NCBI RefSeq assembly: GCF_043951915.1
Contig: NZ_JBINJD010000114.1
Location: 1-16,695, forward strand
Length of the DNA stretch: 16,695 bases
Direction: 5' to 3'
From: Alienimonas sp043951915
GTDB lineage: Bacteria > Planctomycetota > Planctomycetia > Planctomycetales > Planctomycetaceae
Shown here: one piece after another, positions 1 through 7,355 of the stretch
Layout: each line of letters starts with the position of its first letter
Position numbering within the stretch: the stretch's first letter is position 1
The notes under the pieces: generated by a model
What the model was told of the DNA's origin: nothing
The model's input: only the letters and a program-made list of their open reading frames with translations
The model's database searches: none
Program-made: the position numbers and the translations under genes

Positions 1-539
1 CCGGGGGCGTCATCGGCGGGCTCCCCCGGCAGGCCGCGTCGGGCGAGGTCCGCGATGCGGGTCGACGCCCGCACGCCGCGGTCCAGGCCGAACGCCCGCA
101 CCAGGGCGGTGGTGAGGACGTCGGTCTGCTCGGGGACGAACCCCGGCGAGAGCGAGTCGATCAGCCGGGCGGTGTCCGTCCAGGCTCCGCGGCGGGCCAG
201 GAACTTCGTGTCTCGGAACAGATGCTGGGCGGCCTGCGCTCGCGGGGCGGGTGTCGCCTCGCCCTGCGCTTCCAGTTGCGACAAAACCCAGCGGAGGATG
301 CGCTGCCGGGCGTCGGTCGACCGCGTGACGGCATCGGCCGAGGAGGTGATCCGGGTGCCGCGGTGCTGCCAATATACGGCGCCGGGGAAGTCGACCGAGG
401 CGAACCGCGCCCCCGCCAGTGCGACGGTCCACGCCCACACCCATTCCTGCGCCTTGGGGCAGGACCATCCCACCAGAGGGAGGCCACGAAATCCCGGCGG
501 CGACATTTGAAAAACTGATCCGTCATCGCAGCGTTTCCG
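1..539 (-). pseudogene. GT2-family glycosyltransferase, C-terminal remnant (runs off the window)
   Basis: An open frame runs leftward from about 539 to the window edge. It reads CDDGSVFQMSPPGF, then a stretch rich in aromatic residues, then GARFASVDFPGAVYWQHRG and a helical tail. The segment from the WxxA helix through the FPGAVYWQH-like stretch resembles the end of GT2 (GT-A fold) enzymes, where a conserved aromatic/His region follows the acceptor site. The nucleotide-sugar half (DDGSTD-like and DXD motifs) is absent. Upstream the frame enters unrelated sequence that abuts the methyltransferase fragment ending at 557. An in-frame ATG exists at 506, but a protein from it would lack the donor-binding domain. 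I infer a 5'-truncated gene. The family call rests on residue patterns only, and the end outside the window is unseen. Confidence 0.5.
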
Positions 540-556
540 TCGACCGCCGGCCCCCG

Positions 557-833
557 CTAGCCCCGCTGGTACAGCCATGCCGGGTTTGAGCCGGTGAACG
601 GCCGGTTGCAGCCGACGTCGATATAGTAATTTTCGCAGGTTCGTCCGGCCGCAGCGTGCCGGTCCAGCAGGTGCAGGATGATCGACTGCTCCCCGAAGGC
701 GGAGTAGTCCGCGCGGGCGGTGGGATCGGCGAACTTTCGGACGGCGTCCGCCACCGCCACCTGGGCAGCGCGGCCCGTGGGCAGGTTCGCGGAACAACCG
801 AGCGACGCGGCGCAGAGGCGTGATTTCGGTCAT
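557..833 (-). pseudogene. FkbM-like SAM methyltransferase, N-terminal fragment
   Basis: The main frame (about 783-557) reads FGEQSIILHLLDRH, then YYIDVGCNRPFTGSNPAWLYQRG, and stops at TAG 557-559. FGEQ followed by an IDVGxN-type SAM motif and an S/N...LYxRG stretch is characteristic of FkbM-like and related methyltransferases. Those proteins continue for well over 100 more residues, starting with a W/Y-xG segment; here they end at once. A plausible true start is the ATG at 833 (MTEITPLRRVARLFREPAHG), but it lies in another frame, so an indel near 760-785 is also needed; the direction fits a 1-nt insertion or a 2-nt deletion. The fragment follows the GT4 stop by 76 bp and abuts the GT2 remnant, so it marks a deletion or recombination scar. 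Its native substrate cannot be told. Confidence 0.55.
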
Positions 834-875
834 GCAAAGTTGGAGGGGGGCAAGGTCGCGCTTGTCCCGCGAACC

Positions 876-907
876 GAACCCCCGTCGGCGGCGGGAGGGA
901 GAGGTTC
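876..907 (-). repeat. Inverted repeat just after the GT4 stop
   Basis: On the minus strand GAACC (907-903), a 7-nt bulge and CCCG can pair with CGGGGGTTC around a 7-nt loop. A nested 7-bp pair, GCGAACC/GGTTCGC (909-903 with 875-869), is an alternative fold. It directly follows the last intact gene of the operon. No T-tract follows, so it would not be a classical intrinsic terminator. It could be an RNA-end-protecting structure or chance in GC-rich DNA. Confidence 0.3.
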
Positions 908-909
908 GC

Positions 910-2130
910 CTACGTGCGCCGACGACCGAGCCCCCCCCGCTTCGCGGTCAGCAGACGGCGGTAGAAGGCGACGGCCTCCCCCGCGGCCTGCGCCCAGGTG
1001 TGACGTGCGGCGACGCGGCGGGCGGCGGCGGACATCGCGGTCGCCGCGGCAGGGTCTGCCGTCAGCACCTCGGCCGCGGCGGCGAACGCGGCGACGTCTC
1101 CGGGCCGGCACAGCACGCCGCTCGTCCCGTCGTCGATGTAGTCCCGCATGCCCCCCTCGTCGCTGGCGACCACGCAGCACCCTCGTGCCATCGCCTCCAG
1201 CGGCGCCTTGCCGAACCCCTCGAAATGCGACGGGAACAGAAAGACCCGGCAGCGGTCGAGCGTCCCGACGAGCTCGTCCTGCGACATCCACGGTCGCAGC
1301 TTCACGCGGTCCAGCACCGCCGGGGCGATCAGGGCGCGGGCGGCGTCGTGATGGGCGGCGTCGCACACCCAAGTGAACGTCGCCCCTGGACGCCGCGCCG
1401 CCACACGCGATGCGATCTCCGCCAGCACGTCCGGGGCTTTGACCGGCGTGAACTGCCCGACGTAGCCCAGCGTCTCGCCGCGATTGCCCCCGGGCGGCGG
1501 GGCGGGCGACGCGCGGAGGAAGGACTGCGGGACGCCCTGCGTCACGACCGCGACACGCTCCGGCGGCAGGCCGTAGCGGCGTCGCAGGAACTCGGCGTCC
1601 AGCCGCGAGGAGACGAGGACGCCGTCGCTGTCGGCGGCGACGCGGTCCCACTGCCGATCCAGAACCCGCCGCAGCAGCGAGGACGCCGCCCGCCGCGGCC
1701 AAGCGCGGCGGCCCGGATCGGGGAGGCGTTCGGCCGAGACCTCCCTCACCCGCACCTCGTGCCCGTGGCTGCGGTTCACGAACACCCCCGGCCAAGCTCG
1801 CCGCCGCAGGTCCGCGGCGGCGAGGTAGGCGTGCGGCTGGTTCAGTTCGACGACGTCGTAATCTGCGGCGGCCAGCCGCCGCCGGACCTCCCGGCGGTAG
1901 GCGTACGGCAGTTCGACGGCGTAGTGCAGGTTCCCGTGGGCGATGCGGCGGCGAAGGTCGTCGGTCCAGAAGGCGTCGACCGCGTGCCCCGCCGCCCGCA
2001 ATGCCGTGGCCATCTGCCAGACGGTGCCCGCGGCGCCGGAATTGGGGTCGGGCGGCACGTCCGCCCCCATAAGGATGCGCAACGGGCGCCCACCGTCGGC
2101 GGCCGCCGGCCCGGGCGAGTCGGTCGTCAT
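910..2130 (-). CDS. GT4-family glycosyltransferase
   Basis: This 406-residue retaining GT-B glycosyltransferase has an N-terminal acceptor domain (about 18-200) with a glycine-rich turn after strand 1 (PNSGAAGTVWQMATAL). The C-terminal donor domain begins at LGYVGQFTPVKAPDVL (about 221-236). The GT4 EX7E signature is clear: E304 and E312 within FEGFGKAPLEAM, preceded by VFLFPSH. The family usually moves a sugar from a nucleoside-diphosphate donor onto a growing glycan at the inner membrane face. The ATG at 2130 was chosen over an upstream start at 2208 because it forms an ATGA overlap with the stop of the preceding GT2; the extra 26 residues are basic and low-complexity. It is the last intact gene of the chain. 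Donor and acceptor sugars are unknown. Confidence 0.9.
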   Translation of the reverse strand: MTTDSPGPAAADGGRPLRILMGADVPPDPNSGAAGTVWQMATALRAAGHAVDAFWTDDLRRRIAHGNLHYAVELPYAYRREVRRRLAAADYDVVELNQPHAYLAAADLRRRAWPGVFVNRSHGHEVRVREVSAERLPDPGRRAWPRRAASSLLRRVLDRQWDRVAADSDGVLVSSRLDAEFLRRRYGLPPERVAVVTQGVPQSFLRASPAPPPGGNRGETLGYVGQFTPVKAPDVLAEIASRVAARRPGATFTWVCDAAHHDAARALIAPAVLDRVKLRPWMSQDELVGTLDRCRVFLFPSHFEGFGKAPLEAMARGCCVVASDEGGMRDYIDDGTSGVLCRPGDVAAFAAAAEVLTADPAAATAMSAAARRVAARHTWAQAAGEAVAFYRRLLTAKRGGLGRRRT

Positions 2131-3134
2131 TCGCCGCCCCCCTCGGGAACGCCGGACGCCTGCGGGGGGCGTAACGCCTGCCAGCCGCTTTGCGCCAGCC
2201 GCGCCCACGCTTTGAGGTGCCAGGGGCGGCGGCGGAGGGTTTTCGAGAGATACCGTATTGCCCGCCGATCGCCGCGGGCCAGCAGCCGGGTGGCGATGAG
2301 GTAGTTCGTCCCCGCCCCGTCGCCGCGGCCCCCGCGGGCAGCCCGGCCGGCCAGAACCTCCTCCCGCAGCACCGCGGCCCCCTCGAGGGGGACGGCCTCA
2401 CCGGAGCCTGAGCGGCGCCCACGAGCGCAGGCCTGCCCGAACTCCCCGAAGCGCCGCTGCAACGCCTCCCGCGACCCGCTGATACCGTGCGGGCTCAACC
2501 GGAAGTCGTACAGCGGCTCCGGGACGTAGGCGACCAGCGCCCGCTCCGCCATCCGCAACCACAGGTCCGAGTCCTGGGCGTAATAAAACTCCTTCCGATA
2601 CCCGCCGACCGCGTCGTACAGGTCGCGGCGGAACAGGACGCTGCCGTGCGCCGGCGGCCCCTGGTGCTCGTGCAGGAGCGCCCGGGTGGCCTCGGCGGGG
2701 TCGGCGGGGCGGCTCAGCAGGTCCAGCGTCTCGCCGCCGGGGGCGACGTAGCGGGTCGTGCAGGAGACGAATCCCGCCCCAGGCGTGTCGCGCAGCAGGG
2801 CGACCTGGCGCTCCAGCCGCTCCGGCGCGCTGACGTCGTCCGCGTCCTGCCGGGCGATGAACTCCCCCCTCGCCTCCCGACACCCGCGGATCAGGGCGGC
2901 GGTCAGCCCGGCGTTCTCCTGCCGGATCACCCGCACCCGCGGCTCGGCGGCGGCGTACTCCGCCAGCCGGTTCGCCGTGCCGTCGGTCGAGCCGTCGTCG
3001 ACGATCACGAACTCCCAGTCCGCGAACGTCTGGGCAAGAACCCCCTCGACGGCCGCCGGCAGCGTCTCCGCGGCGTTGTAGACGCCCATCACGACGGACA
3101 CCCGCGGGGGTGCGGCATCCGTCTCGGCGGTCAC
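2127..3134 (-). CDS. GT2-family glycosyltransferase
   Basis: A 335-residue inverting GT-A glycosyltransferase. Residues 11-20 (RVSVVMGVYN) open the nucleotide-binding fold. VIVDDGSTDGT (about 43-53) and RQDADD (95-100, the DXD metal/UDP site) follow. HGSVLFRRDLYDAVGGYR and then QDSDLWLRM supply the acceptor-side acidic residue. The last 90 residues are helical and Arg-rich, with a TPR-like run near NYLIATRLLARGDRRAI. The GTG at 3134 was chosen because GTGA overlaps the TGA of the upstream sulfotransferase; the longer frame to 3320 adds only Arg/Pro-rich antisense-like sequence. The sulfotransferase frame is broken upstream, so coupling to this start may be impaired. Substrate unknown. Confidence 0.9.
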   Translation of the reverse strand: MTAETDAAPPRVSVVMGVYNAAETLPAAVEGVLAQTFADWEFVIVDDGSTDGTANRLAEYAAAEPRVRVIRQENAGLTAALIRGCREARGEFIARQDADDVSAPERLERQVALLRDTPGAGFVSCTTRYVAPGGETLDLLSRPADPAEATRALLHEHQGPPAHGSVLFRRDLYDAVGGYRKEFYYAQDSDLWLRMAERALVAYVPEPLYDFRLSPHGISGSREALQRRFGEFGQACARGRRSGSGEAVPLEGAAVLREEVLAGRAARGGRGDGAGTNYLIATRLLARGDRRAIRYLSKTLRRRPWHLKAWARLAQSGWQALRPPQASGVPEGGGE

Positions 3135-4019
3135 GACCACTGCCGCACGAGCTCCGGCCGCCCCAGACGGTCCGCGACGTACGCGATCTGGTTCCCATAG
3201 GCCTCCGCCAGCGGTTTCCTCATGGTGGGGGGGAGTTTCCGGTCGGGGCCGACGAAAACGGCTCCGACGGGCTCGTCGCCCGCGGCTGCGCCGATTTCCG
3301 CGATGCCTAAAAATCGGCACACGCGGCGCCGGAAGTCAACTGGGTCGGCGGCAATATCGTCGAGTAGCCCCACGAACAGCCGGTCCGGGCCCACGGCCGC
3401 CTCCCAACGCCTCCAAATCCCCTCGTAGTCTTGACGACGCGCAACCCGGCGTCGTTGAAGGCGAAGTCGGCCAAGTCCTGCGGCGTTAACGAGCGGACGT
3501 CCCGCCCCTGCCGCCCGACCGCCTCCATAAGATGCGACCAGACCCGCTCAACCGGGTTCCTGAAGATCAGGATCGCCTTCAACCGGGGGAACGCCCGCCC
3601 GATCTCGGCGACTTCGTCGTCTTGGAGGACGGCGTATTCCGGGGTGATTTCCCCGCAGCACTTGCCGTTGTCCGGAAACGAGAGGGCGTACGACCGAAAT
3701 GAACGCCGGCCGAACAGAAATCGGCTCGCCCAGAGAAATCCCGCGACGGAAGGATACCGTGCTGCTCGCTTCGCCTCAGTCCGCAGGTATCGCCGCCACC
3801 TCCTCCTCGCGTACGGCTCTTGGGCGAAGTAGCGACCGAGAATCCGGCCGGACGTGCCGGCGTCCCGGTCTCGAAAGTAGCCGTAAAAAAATGAAGCTGT
3901 TTGACGGGCGGCAGACAGATGTCGGGATGAGACCGGAGCACCGCGTCGAGCCAAGTGGTCCCAGACTTCATCATCCCGATGCCGAGAAAATCCGGGGAGG
4001 TATAGGTGTCGGAATTCAT
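3131..4019 (-). pseudogene. Sulfotransferase, split by two frameshifts
   Basis: Three frames join into one sulfotransferase of about 295 residues. The first, from ATG 4019, gives DFLGIGMMKSGTTWLDAVL (the 5'-phosphosulfate-binding loop for PAPS), then HPDICLPPVKQLHFF. After a T7 run at 3891-3885 the homology moves to a second frame (YGYFRDRDAG ...) holding the 3'-phosphate motif AILIFRNPVERVWSHLM. Near 3425-3445 it moves to a third frame (DYEGIWRRWEAA, LFVGLLDDI, FLGI), ending at TGA 3131. Both shifts are consistent with single-base deletions. As read, the product stops at 3579 after 146 residues and lacks the 3'-PAPS half. The family transfers sulfate from PAPS, here presumably to the polysaccharide. 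Start (ATGA) and stop (GTGA) still overlap the neighbours, so the gene was recently intact, is phase-variable, or is misread in the assembly. Confidence 0.8.
3885..3891 (-). other. T7 homopolymer at the first sulfotransferase frameshift
   Basis: Seven consecutive A on the plus strand (T on the coding strand) lie exactly where sulfotransferase homology changes frame. Eight T would read QLHFFYGYFRD without interruption. It is the longest run in that gene and a natural slippage point. Alternatives are an assembly error or transcriptional slippage that restores the frame in some mRNAs. Confidence 0.6.
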
Positions 4020-5203
4020 CCCTCGGTTTCGTCTCCGGTCGCCACAGAATCGTTAGGGTTGGTGAGGTTCGACGACGGGCCGCCCTCGGCCGTTCCGCCA
4101 TCCGGTCGCCGGCAGTAGCGACCGCGTACGGCGGCGTGGAACGTTTGGGCCGCGTCCCGTCTCAGCGCGGAATGAACCTCCGCGTGCCGGTCCGGAGGTC
4201 CGGCTAGGGTTCGGAGGATCGCGGCGGTATCGACTGCTCGCGGGTCGATCGTGAGGCATCGCTCCCGCACCGCCGCCGGCAGGCGCGGCGCCAGCCCCGC
4301 GTGAATTAACACGTGGCAGCCGGCCGCCAGGCCGTCCACGACCGTCGTCTTCATCCCAAACCCGAGGTCGGTCAGGACCGCCACAGCCTTCACACCGCAC
4401 AGCAGATCCCAAGGTTCGTCGACCCGGCCGAGCCGCTCCGCCCCTGATAGTTCGTCTCCCGTCGGCGGCGCTGTCGACGCCCAGACGCGGGACCCGCCGG
4501 TCAGCCCGCACCGCGGCACCTCTCTGTCGCCAACCGCGGCCAGGGCGGCGGCGAGACGGCCGAGGTTGTCCTGCTGTTGGGTACTCAGCCGGTCGCCCCC
4601 GCCGGGCATGCAGACGATCAGGTCGTCCCGCTCCCGCCACGGCCGCGGACGCACCTCGGGCCGCAGGTCCGGCCAGGGGCAGAAGTAGGGCAGCGGGACG
4701 AACGTCGCCCGCGGCGCGATCCGCCGCCAGTAATGTCGTTCGTCCCACTCGCTGATGCCCAGCGTCGCATGGGCGGCGCGGGCGCTGCGCCGGTCCCGCC
4801 AAGACAACCGCGTGACGCCGTACCAGTCGCAGGCGTTGTCGTACGTCGGCCGCAGCCCGGGCGCCCGGCGGTGCCAGTGCTGGAGCCCCTCCGCGTTGAT
4901 CGCCCGCACCAGCACGCGGGTGCCGGGACGTTCGCGGCGGAGAGCCTCGACCAAGCCGGGGTGAACGGAGTATTCGATCACAGCCGCCGGGCAGTTCGCC
5001 GGCGTCGCGGCGACGGCGGCCGGGAGGTCGTTCGGGTCGAACTCCTCGACACGTAGTTCGACCCCCGCGGCAGCGGCGGCGATTCCGCGGCCGACGAGGT
5101 CCTTCCACGTCCCACTGCCGTAGGCGTCGAGAAGCCCCCGGGCGACGAGCTGCACGACGGCGGGGGGAGCGACCGAGGCGGTGGGGGCTTCGGTAGGGCT
5201 CAC
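4016..5203 (-). CDS. Glycosyltransferase-like protein (GT-B type, family unclear)
   Basis: 395 residues. The C-terminal third has the layout of a GT1/GT4-like donor domain: DEPWDLLCGVKAVAVLTDLG (262-281), then GMKTTVVDGLAAGCHVLIH (283-301), where the T-x-V-D-G-L-A-x-G core matches the segment that grips the nucleotide sugar. A strict EX7E is not evident. The N-terminal part contains EYSVHPGLVEALRR, a likely Rossmann-type strand with RVLVRAINAEG, and a Trp/Tyr-rich middle (SEWDERHYWRRI, LPYFCPWPDL). GTG at 5203 was chosen for its GTGA overlap with the previous stop; the 110-residue extension to 5533 is low-complexity shadow sequence. The operon position supports a glycan-assembly role, but this is the least certain of the transferases. 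Confidence 0.65.
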   Translation of the reverse strand: MSPTEAPTASVAPPAVVQLVARGLLDAYGSGTWKDLVGRGIAAAAAGVELRVEEFDPNDLPAAVAATPANCPAAVIEYSVHPGLVEALRRERPGTRVLVRAINAEGLQHWHRRAPGLRPTYDNACDWYGVTRLSWRDRRSARAAHATLGISEWDERHYWRRIAPRATFVPLPYFCPWPDLRPEVRPRPWRERDDLIVCMPGGGDRLSTQQQDNLGRLAAALAAVGDREVPRCGLTGGSRVWASTAPPTGDELSGAERLGRVDEPWDLLCGVKAVAVLTDLGFGMKTTVVDGLAAGCHVLIHAGLAPRLPAAVRERCLTIDPRAVDTAAILRTLAGPPDRHAEVHSALRRDAAQTFHAAVRGRYCRRPDGGTAEGGPSSNLTNPNDSVATGDETEG

Positions 5204-6216
5204 GGGGCACTCCGGATCGCCCGCGGCCCGCCCGCCCGCGCAATGCGGGCCAGCGACGAAACGTCCCCGTGCCGGCGGGACGGGCCGGACGGCAACACGT
5301 CGTCCATGTGGGCGGCGATGCGGCGGAACAGGCCAGCCCCGGTGCAAACGTCCCGCTCCCGGGCGCGGCGCAGGTTCGCCTCCGCGAACGGCCGCATCGC
5401 CTCGTAACGCTCTGCGGTGAGTGTGGGCAACAGGCCCAGCAGATCCTCCAGCGCCTCGAACGTCACCAGACCGCGGGGGTCGAACTCCTCGGCGACGCAC
5501 GGCGGGCCCCAGTACACCGGGATCGTGCGGCACTCCCAGCAGTCGATCAGCTTCTCCGTGAAGTACCAGTCCTCCCGCACGTTTTCCATCGCCACGGAGA
5601 ACCGGAACGGCAGCAGCGTCGCAGACTTCTCCTCGAACGGAGCGATCCCGCGGCCGAAGCAGGGGACGCCGCGTTCGGCCAGCGCGGCGGCCACCCGCCG
5701 CCGCAGTCCGTATCCGGCCACGTCGGCGTGCGCCACGCTGCCGACGAAGCTAAGGTCCGCGGTTTTGACGATCGGGCCGTCCGCCTCGTGTTCCTCCGCG
5801 GCGGCGACGAACCGCGTGCCGTAATCCAGCCGACGGAACGGCGACCCCAGTTCCGCCAGCCGGCGACTGTGCGTCAGCGTCGCGGCAAACCGCGCCGCCA
5901 GCGCGGGGAAGTGAGCGTTCTGCGGCTCGTTGGGACTCTCGACCAGCACCGCGACCCGCCGCCGCCGCGATGCCCGGAATAGGTATCGCGACGGCATCGC
6001 GGCCCGGTCCTGATAGAGTGCCCCACGAAACGTGCGGCCCGGCTTGTCGTCCGGGTGGAACAGGAAGACCCATCGCCGGCCGTCGTGGTCAACCTCAATC
6101 CGCCGGTGCGGCGAGCGCCCATAGGCGTCGACGTACACCTCCGGTGCGTCCGCCGGTAGGCGAGAGGCCCGCAGTTCCAGATCGGCTACCGGCCAGCCGG
6201 GGCGGCTCCTCAGCAT
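5200..6216 (-). CDS. GT10-like fucosyltransferase family protein
   Basis: A 338-residue protein with the alpha-1,3/1,4-fucosyltransferase (GT10) signature near residues 204-239. FRFSVAMENVREDWYFTEKL aligns with the family pattern F-x-F-E-N-x5-Y-x-T-E-K, with the core Glu altered to M-E-N, and is followed by TIPVYWGPP. TEKL and PVYWG are the parts that bind GDP-fucose in this family. Upstream, DLSFVGSV begins the donor domain, and an EHEADGP linker follows the variable acceptor domain. GDP-fucose is the usual donor but related sugars are possible. ATG 6216 overlaps the upstream TGA by 7 bp and fits the coupling pattern. The last 30 residues are Arg/Ser-rich and may bind membrane or be disordered. 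Confidence 0.8.
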   Translation of the reverse strand: MLRSRPGWPVADLELRASRLPADAPEVYVDAYGRSPHRRIEVDHDGRRWVFLFHPDDKPGRTFRGALYQDRAAMPSRYLFRASRRRRVAVLVESPNEPQNAHFPALAARFAATLTHSRRLAELGSPFRRLDYGTRFVAAAEEHEADGPIVKTADLSFVGSVAHADVAGYGLRRRVAAALAERGVPCFGRGIAPFEEKSATLLPFRFSVAMENVREDWYFTEKLIDCWECRTIPVYWGPPCVAEEFDPRGLVTFEALEDLLGLLPTLTAERYEAMRPFAEANLRRARERDVCTGAGLFRRIAAHMDDVLPSGPSRRHGDVSSLARIARAGGPRAIRSAP

Positions 6217-7355
6217 TGGCCCACCTCCTCCGCCGCGGCACCGCCAAGCCGGCCGCGCAACCGGCGGATGCGATTGGCGGGGGGTTCGGCCAGCCGTTCA
6301 GCCTGTAGGCGGTCGTTGCGGTGACCGCTGGCCTTCTTCGGGGCCGGCGGGTGCCAGAGGTGAACCAGCGGCTCCGTGCCAAACTCGTTCGTCGGCCGCG
6401 TCCGCAGGCGGGAGAGGAACTCTAAGTCCTCCCCGCCCCAGCCCTCGAACGACTCGTCGTGGCCGCCCAACTCGAAGTACGCCTCCCGCCGCACGACGGT
6501 CGGGTTCGGCGAGTTCTGCACGACCCGCTCCACGCTGAGGCATTCGCCCCCCCCGCACTCGGCGCCGGGGTGCCACGCCGTGGGGCGATCTGCCGCGACG
6601 AGGCGGGCGGTGGTCGCTTCGTTCAAATAGAAGATCAGCCGGCCCGGCCGGGCGGCGTCCGCTTCCGCGACCGCCGCGGCGCACCGGCGGAGATAGCCGC
6701 GTGTCGGCAACAGGTCGACGTCGTGAACGACGAGGACCTTCCCCCTGGCGACCTCCGCGGCTCGGTTGAGCAGGCGACTTTTATTGAACGGCCCGCCGTC
6801 GTCGACCCGCACCCGCCGCACGCCGTCCGGGGCGTCCGCCGGCGGCTCCCCGGGGGCGCGTTGCTCCGCGAGGACGATCTCCGCCCCGCCCCCGGGTTCT
6901 CCGCCCCCAGGCCCCCCGTTCCCAAGCTCGCCGTCGCTTGTGGCCGCGTACGCCGCCGCCTCCGCCGAGAGCGCCGCCAGGCAGATCGCCGCCGTCGCCC
7001 GCCGGTCCGCCCCGCCGACCGGCACCAGCACGGAGACTGCGGGTTCCTCCGCCGATTGCGTTGCCGGCGGGGGGCCGTCCCACCGCAGCGGGATCTCCGG
7101 GACGGCGACCGCCAGCAGTCGAGCACCGATGCGGGGGAAGACCCGGGCGACCGTCAGCTCGCGGGAGTGGTCCCACCGGCATTCCCGCCCGGCGCCCGGC
7201 CCGCCGCCGGGGACCGCGACGAGCCGGTCGCCGCGGTTGCACAGGCCCCGCCAGCGGCCGCCGCCAAGCCGCAGCGCCGCCTCCGTCCGCCAGCGTTCAT
7301 GCACCCAGCAGCCCAGCTGCTGCCGCAGGGTCGCGTCGTCGCCCGCCGCCGTCAT
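6210..7355 (-). CDS. Galactosyltransferase-like (GT7 C-domain/GT2 fold) glycosyltransferase
   Basis: A 381-residue GT-A enzyme. SVLVPVGGADRR (about 108-119) opens the fold. FNKSRLLNRAAE (190-201) and VLVVHDVDLLPT (207-218, DVD as the metal-binding DXD) match the beta-1,4-galactosyltransferase-like arrangement. GGHDESFEGWGGEDLEFLSRL (297-317) is the hallmark GWGGED acceptor/UDP-site loop of the GT7 C-terminal domain. Residues 1-105 form an extra N-terminal domain I do not recognise. Residues 141-160 are an unusual Gly/Glu/Pro-rich insert between the first strands, probably a disordered surface loop. ATG 7355 gives an ATGA overlap with the upstream stop; the 32 codons before it are dropped. UDP-galactose or UDP-GalNAc/GlcNAc are likely donors by family. 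Confidence 0.8.
   Translation of the reverse strand: MTAAGDDATLRQQLGCWVHERWRTEAALRLGGGRWRGLCNRGDRLVAVPGGGPGAGRECRWDHSRELTVARVFPRIGARLLAVAVPEIPLRWDGPPPATQSAEEPAVSVLVPVGGADRRATAAICLAALSAEAAAYAATSDGELGNGGPGGGEPGGGAEIVLAEQRAPGEPPADAPDGVRRVRVDDGGPFNKSRLLNRAAEVARGKVLVVHDVDLLPTRGYLRRCAAAVAEADAARPGRLIFYLNEATTARLVAADRPTAWHPGAECGGGECLSVERVVQNSPNPTVVRREAYFELGGHDESFEGWGGEDLEFLSRLRTRPTNEFGTEPLVHLWHPPAPKKASGHRNDRLQAERLAEPPANRIRRLRGRLGGAAAEEVGQC

Noticed and set aside
523..837. 104-codon minus-strand frame over the methyltransferase fragment
   Set aside because: It is out of frame with the FGEQ and IDVGxN motifs and is Ser/Pro/Arg-rich; the fragment frame ending at 557 carries the homology.
820..2304. 494-codon open frame on the plus strand opposite the GT4 gene
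   Set aside because: It is antisense to a gene with clear GT4 motifs, its translation is Arg/Pro/Gly-rich with no recognisable domain, and long antisense frames are expected in high-GC DNA.
5204..5533. 110-codon upstream extension of the glycosyltransferase-like gene
   Set aside because: It overlaps the GT10 coding sequence in another frame with low-complexity residues; GTG 5203 gives the GTGA overlap used throughout the operon.
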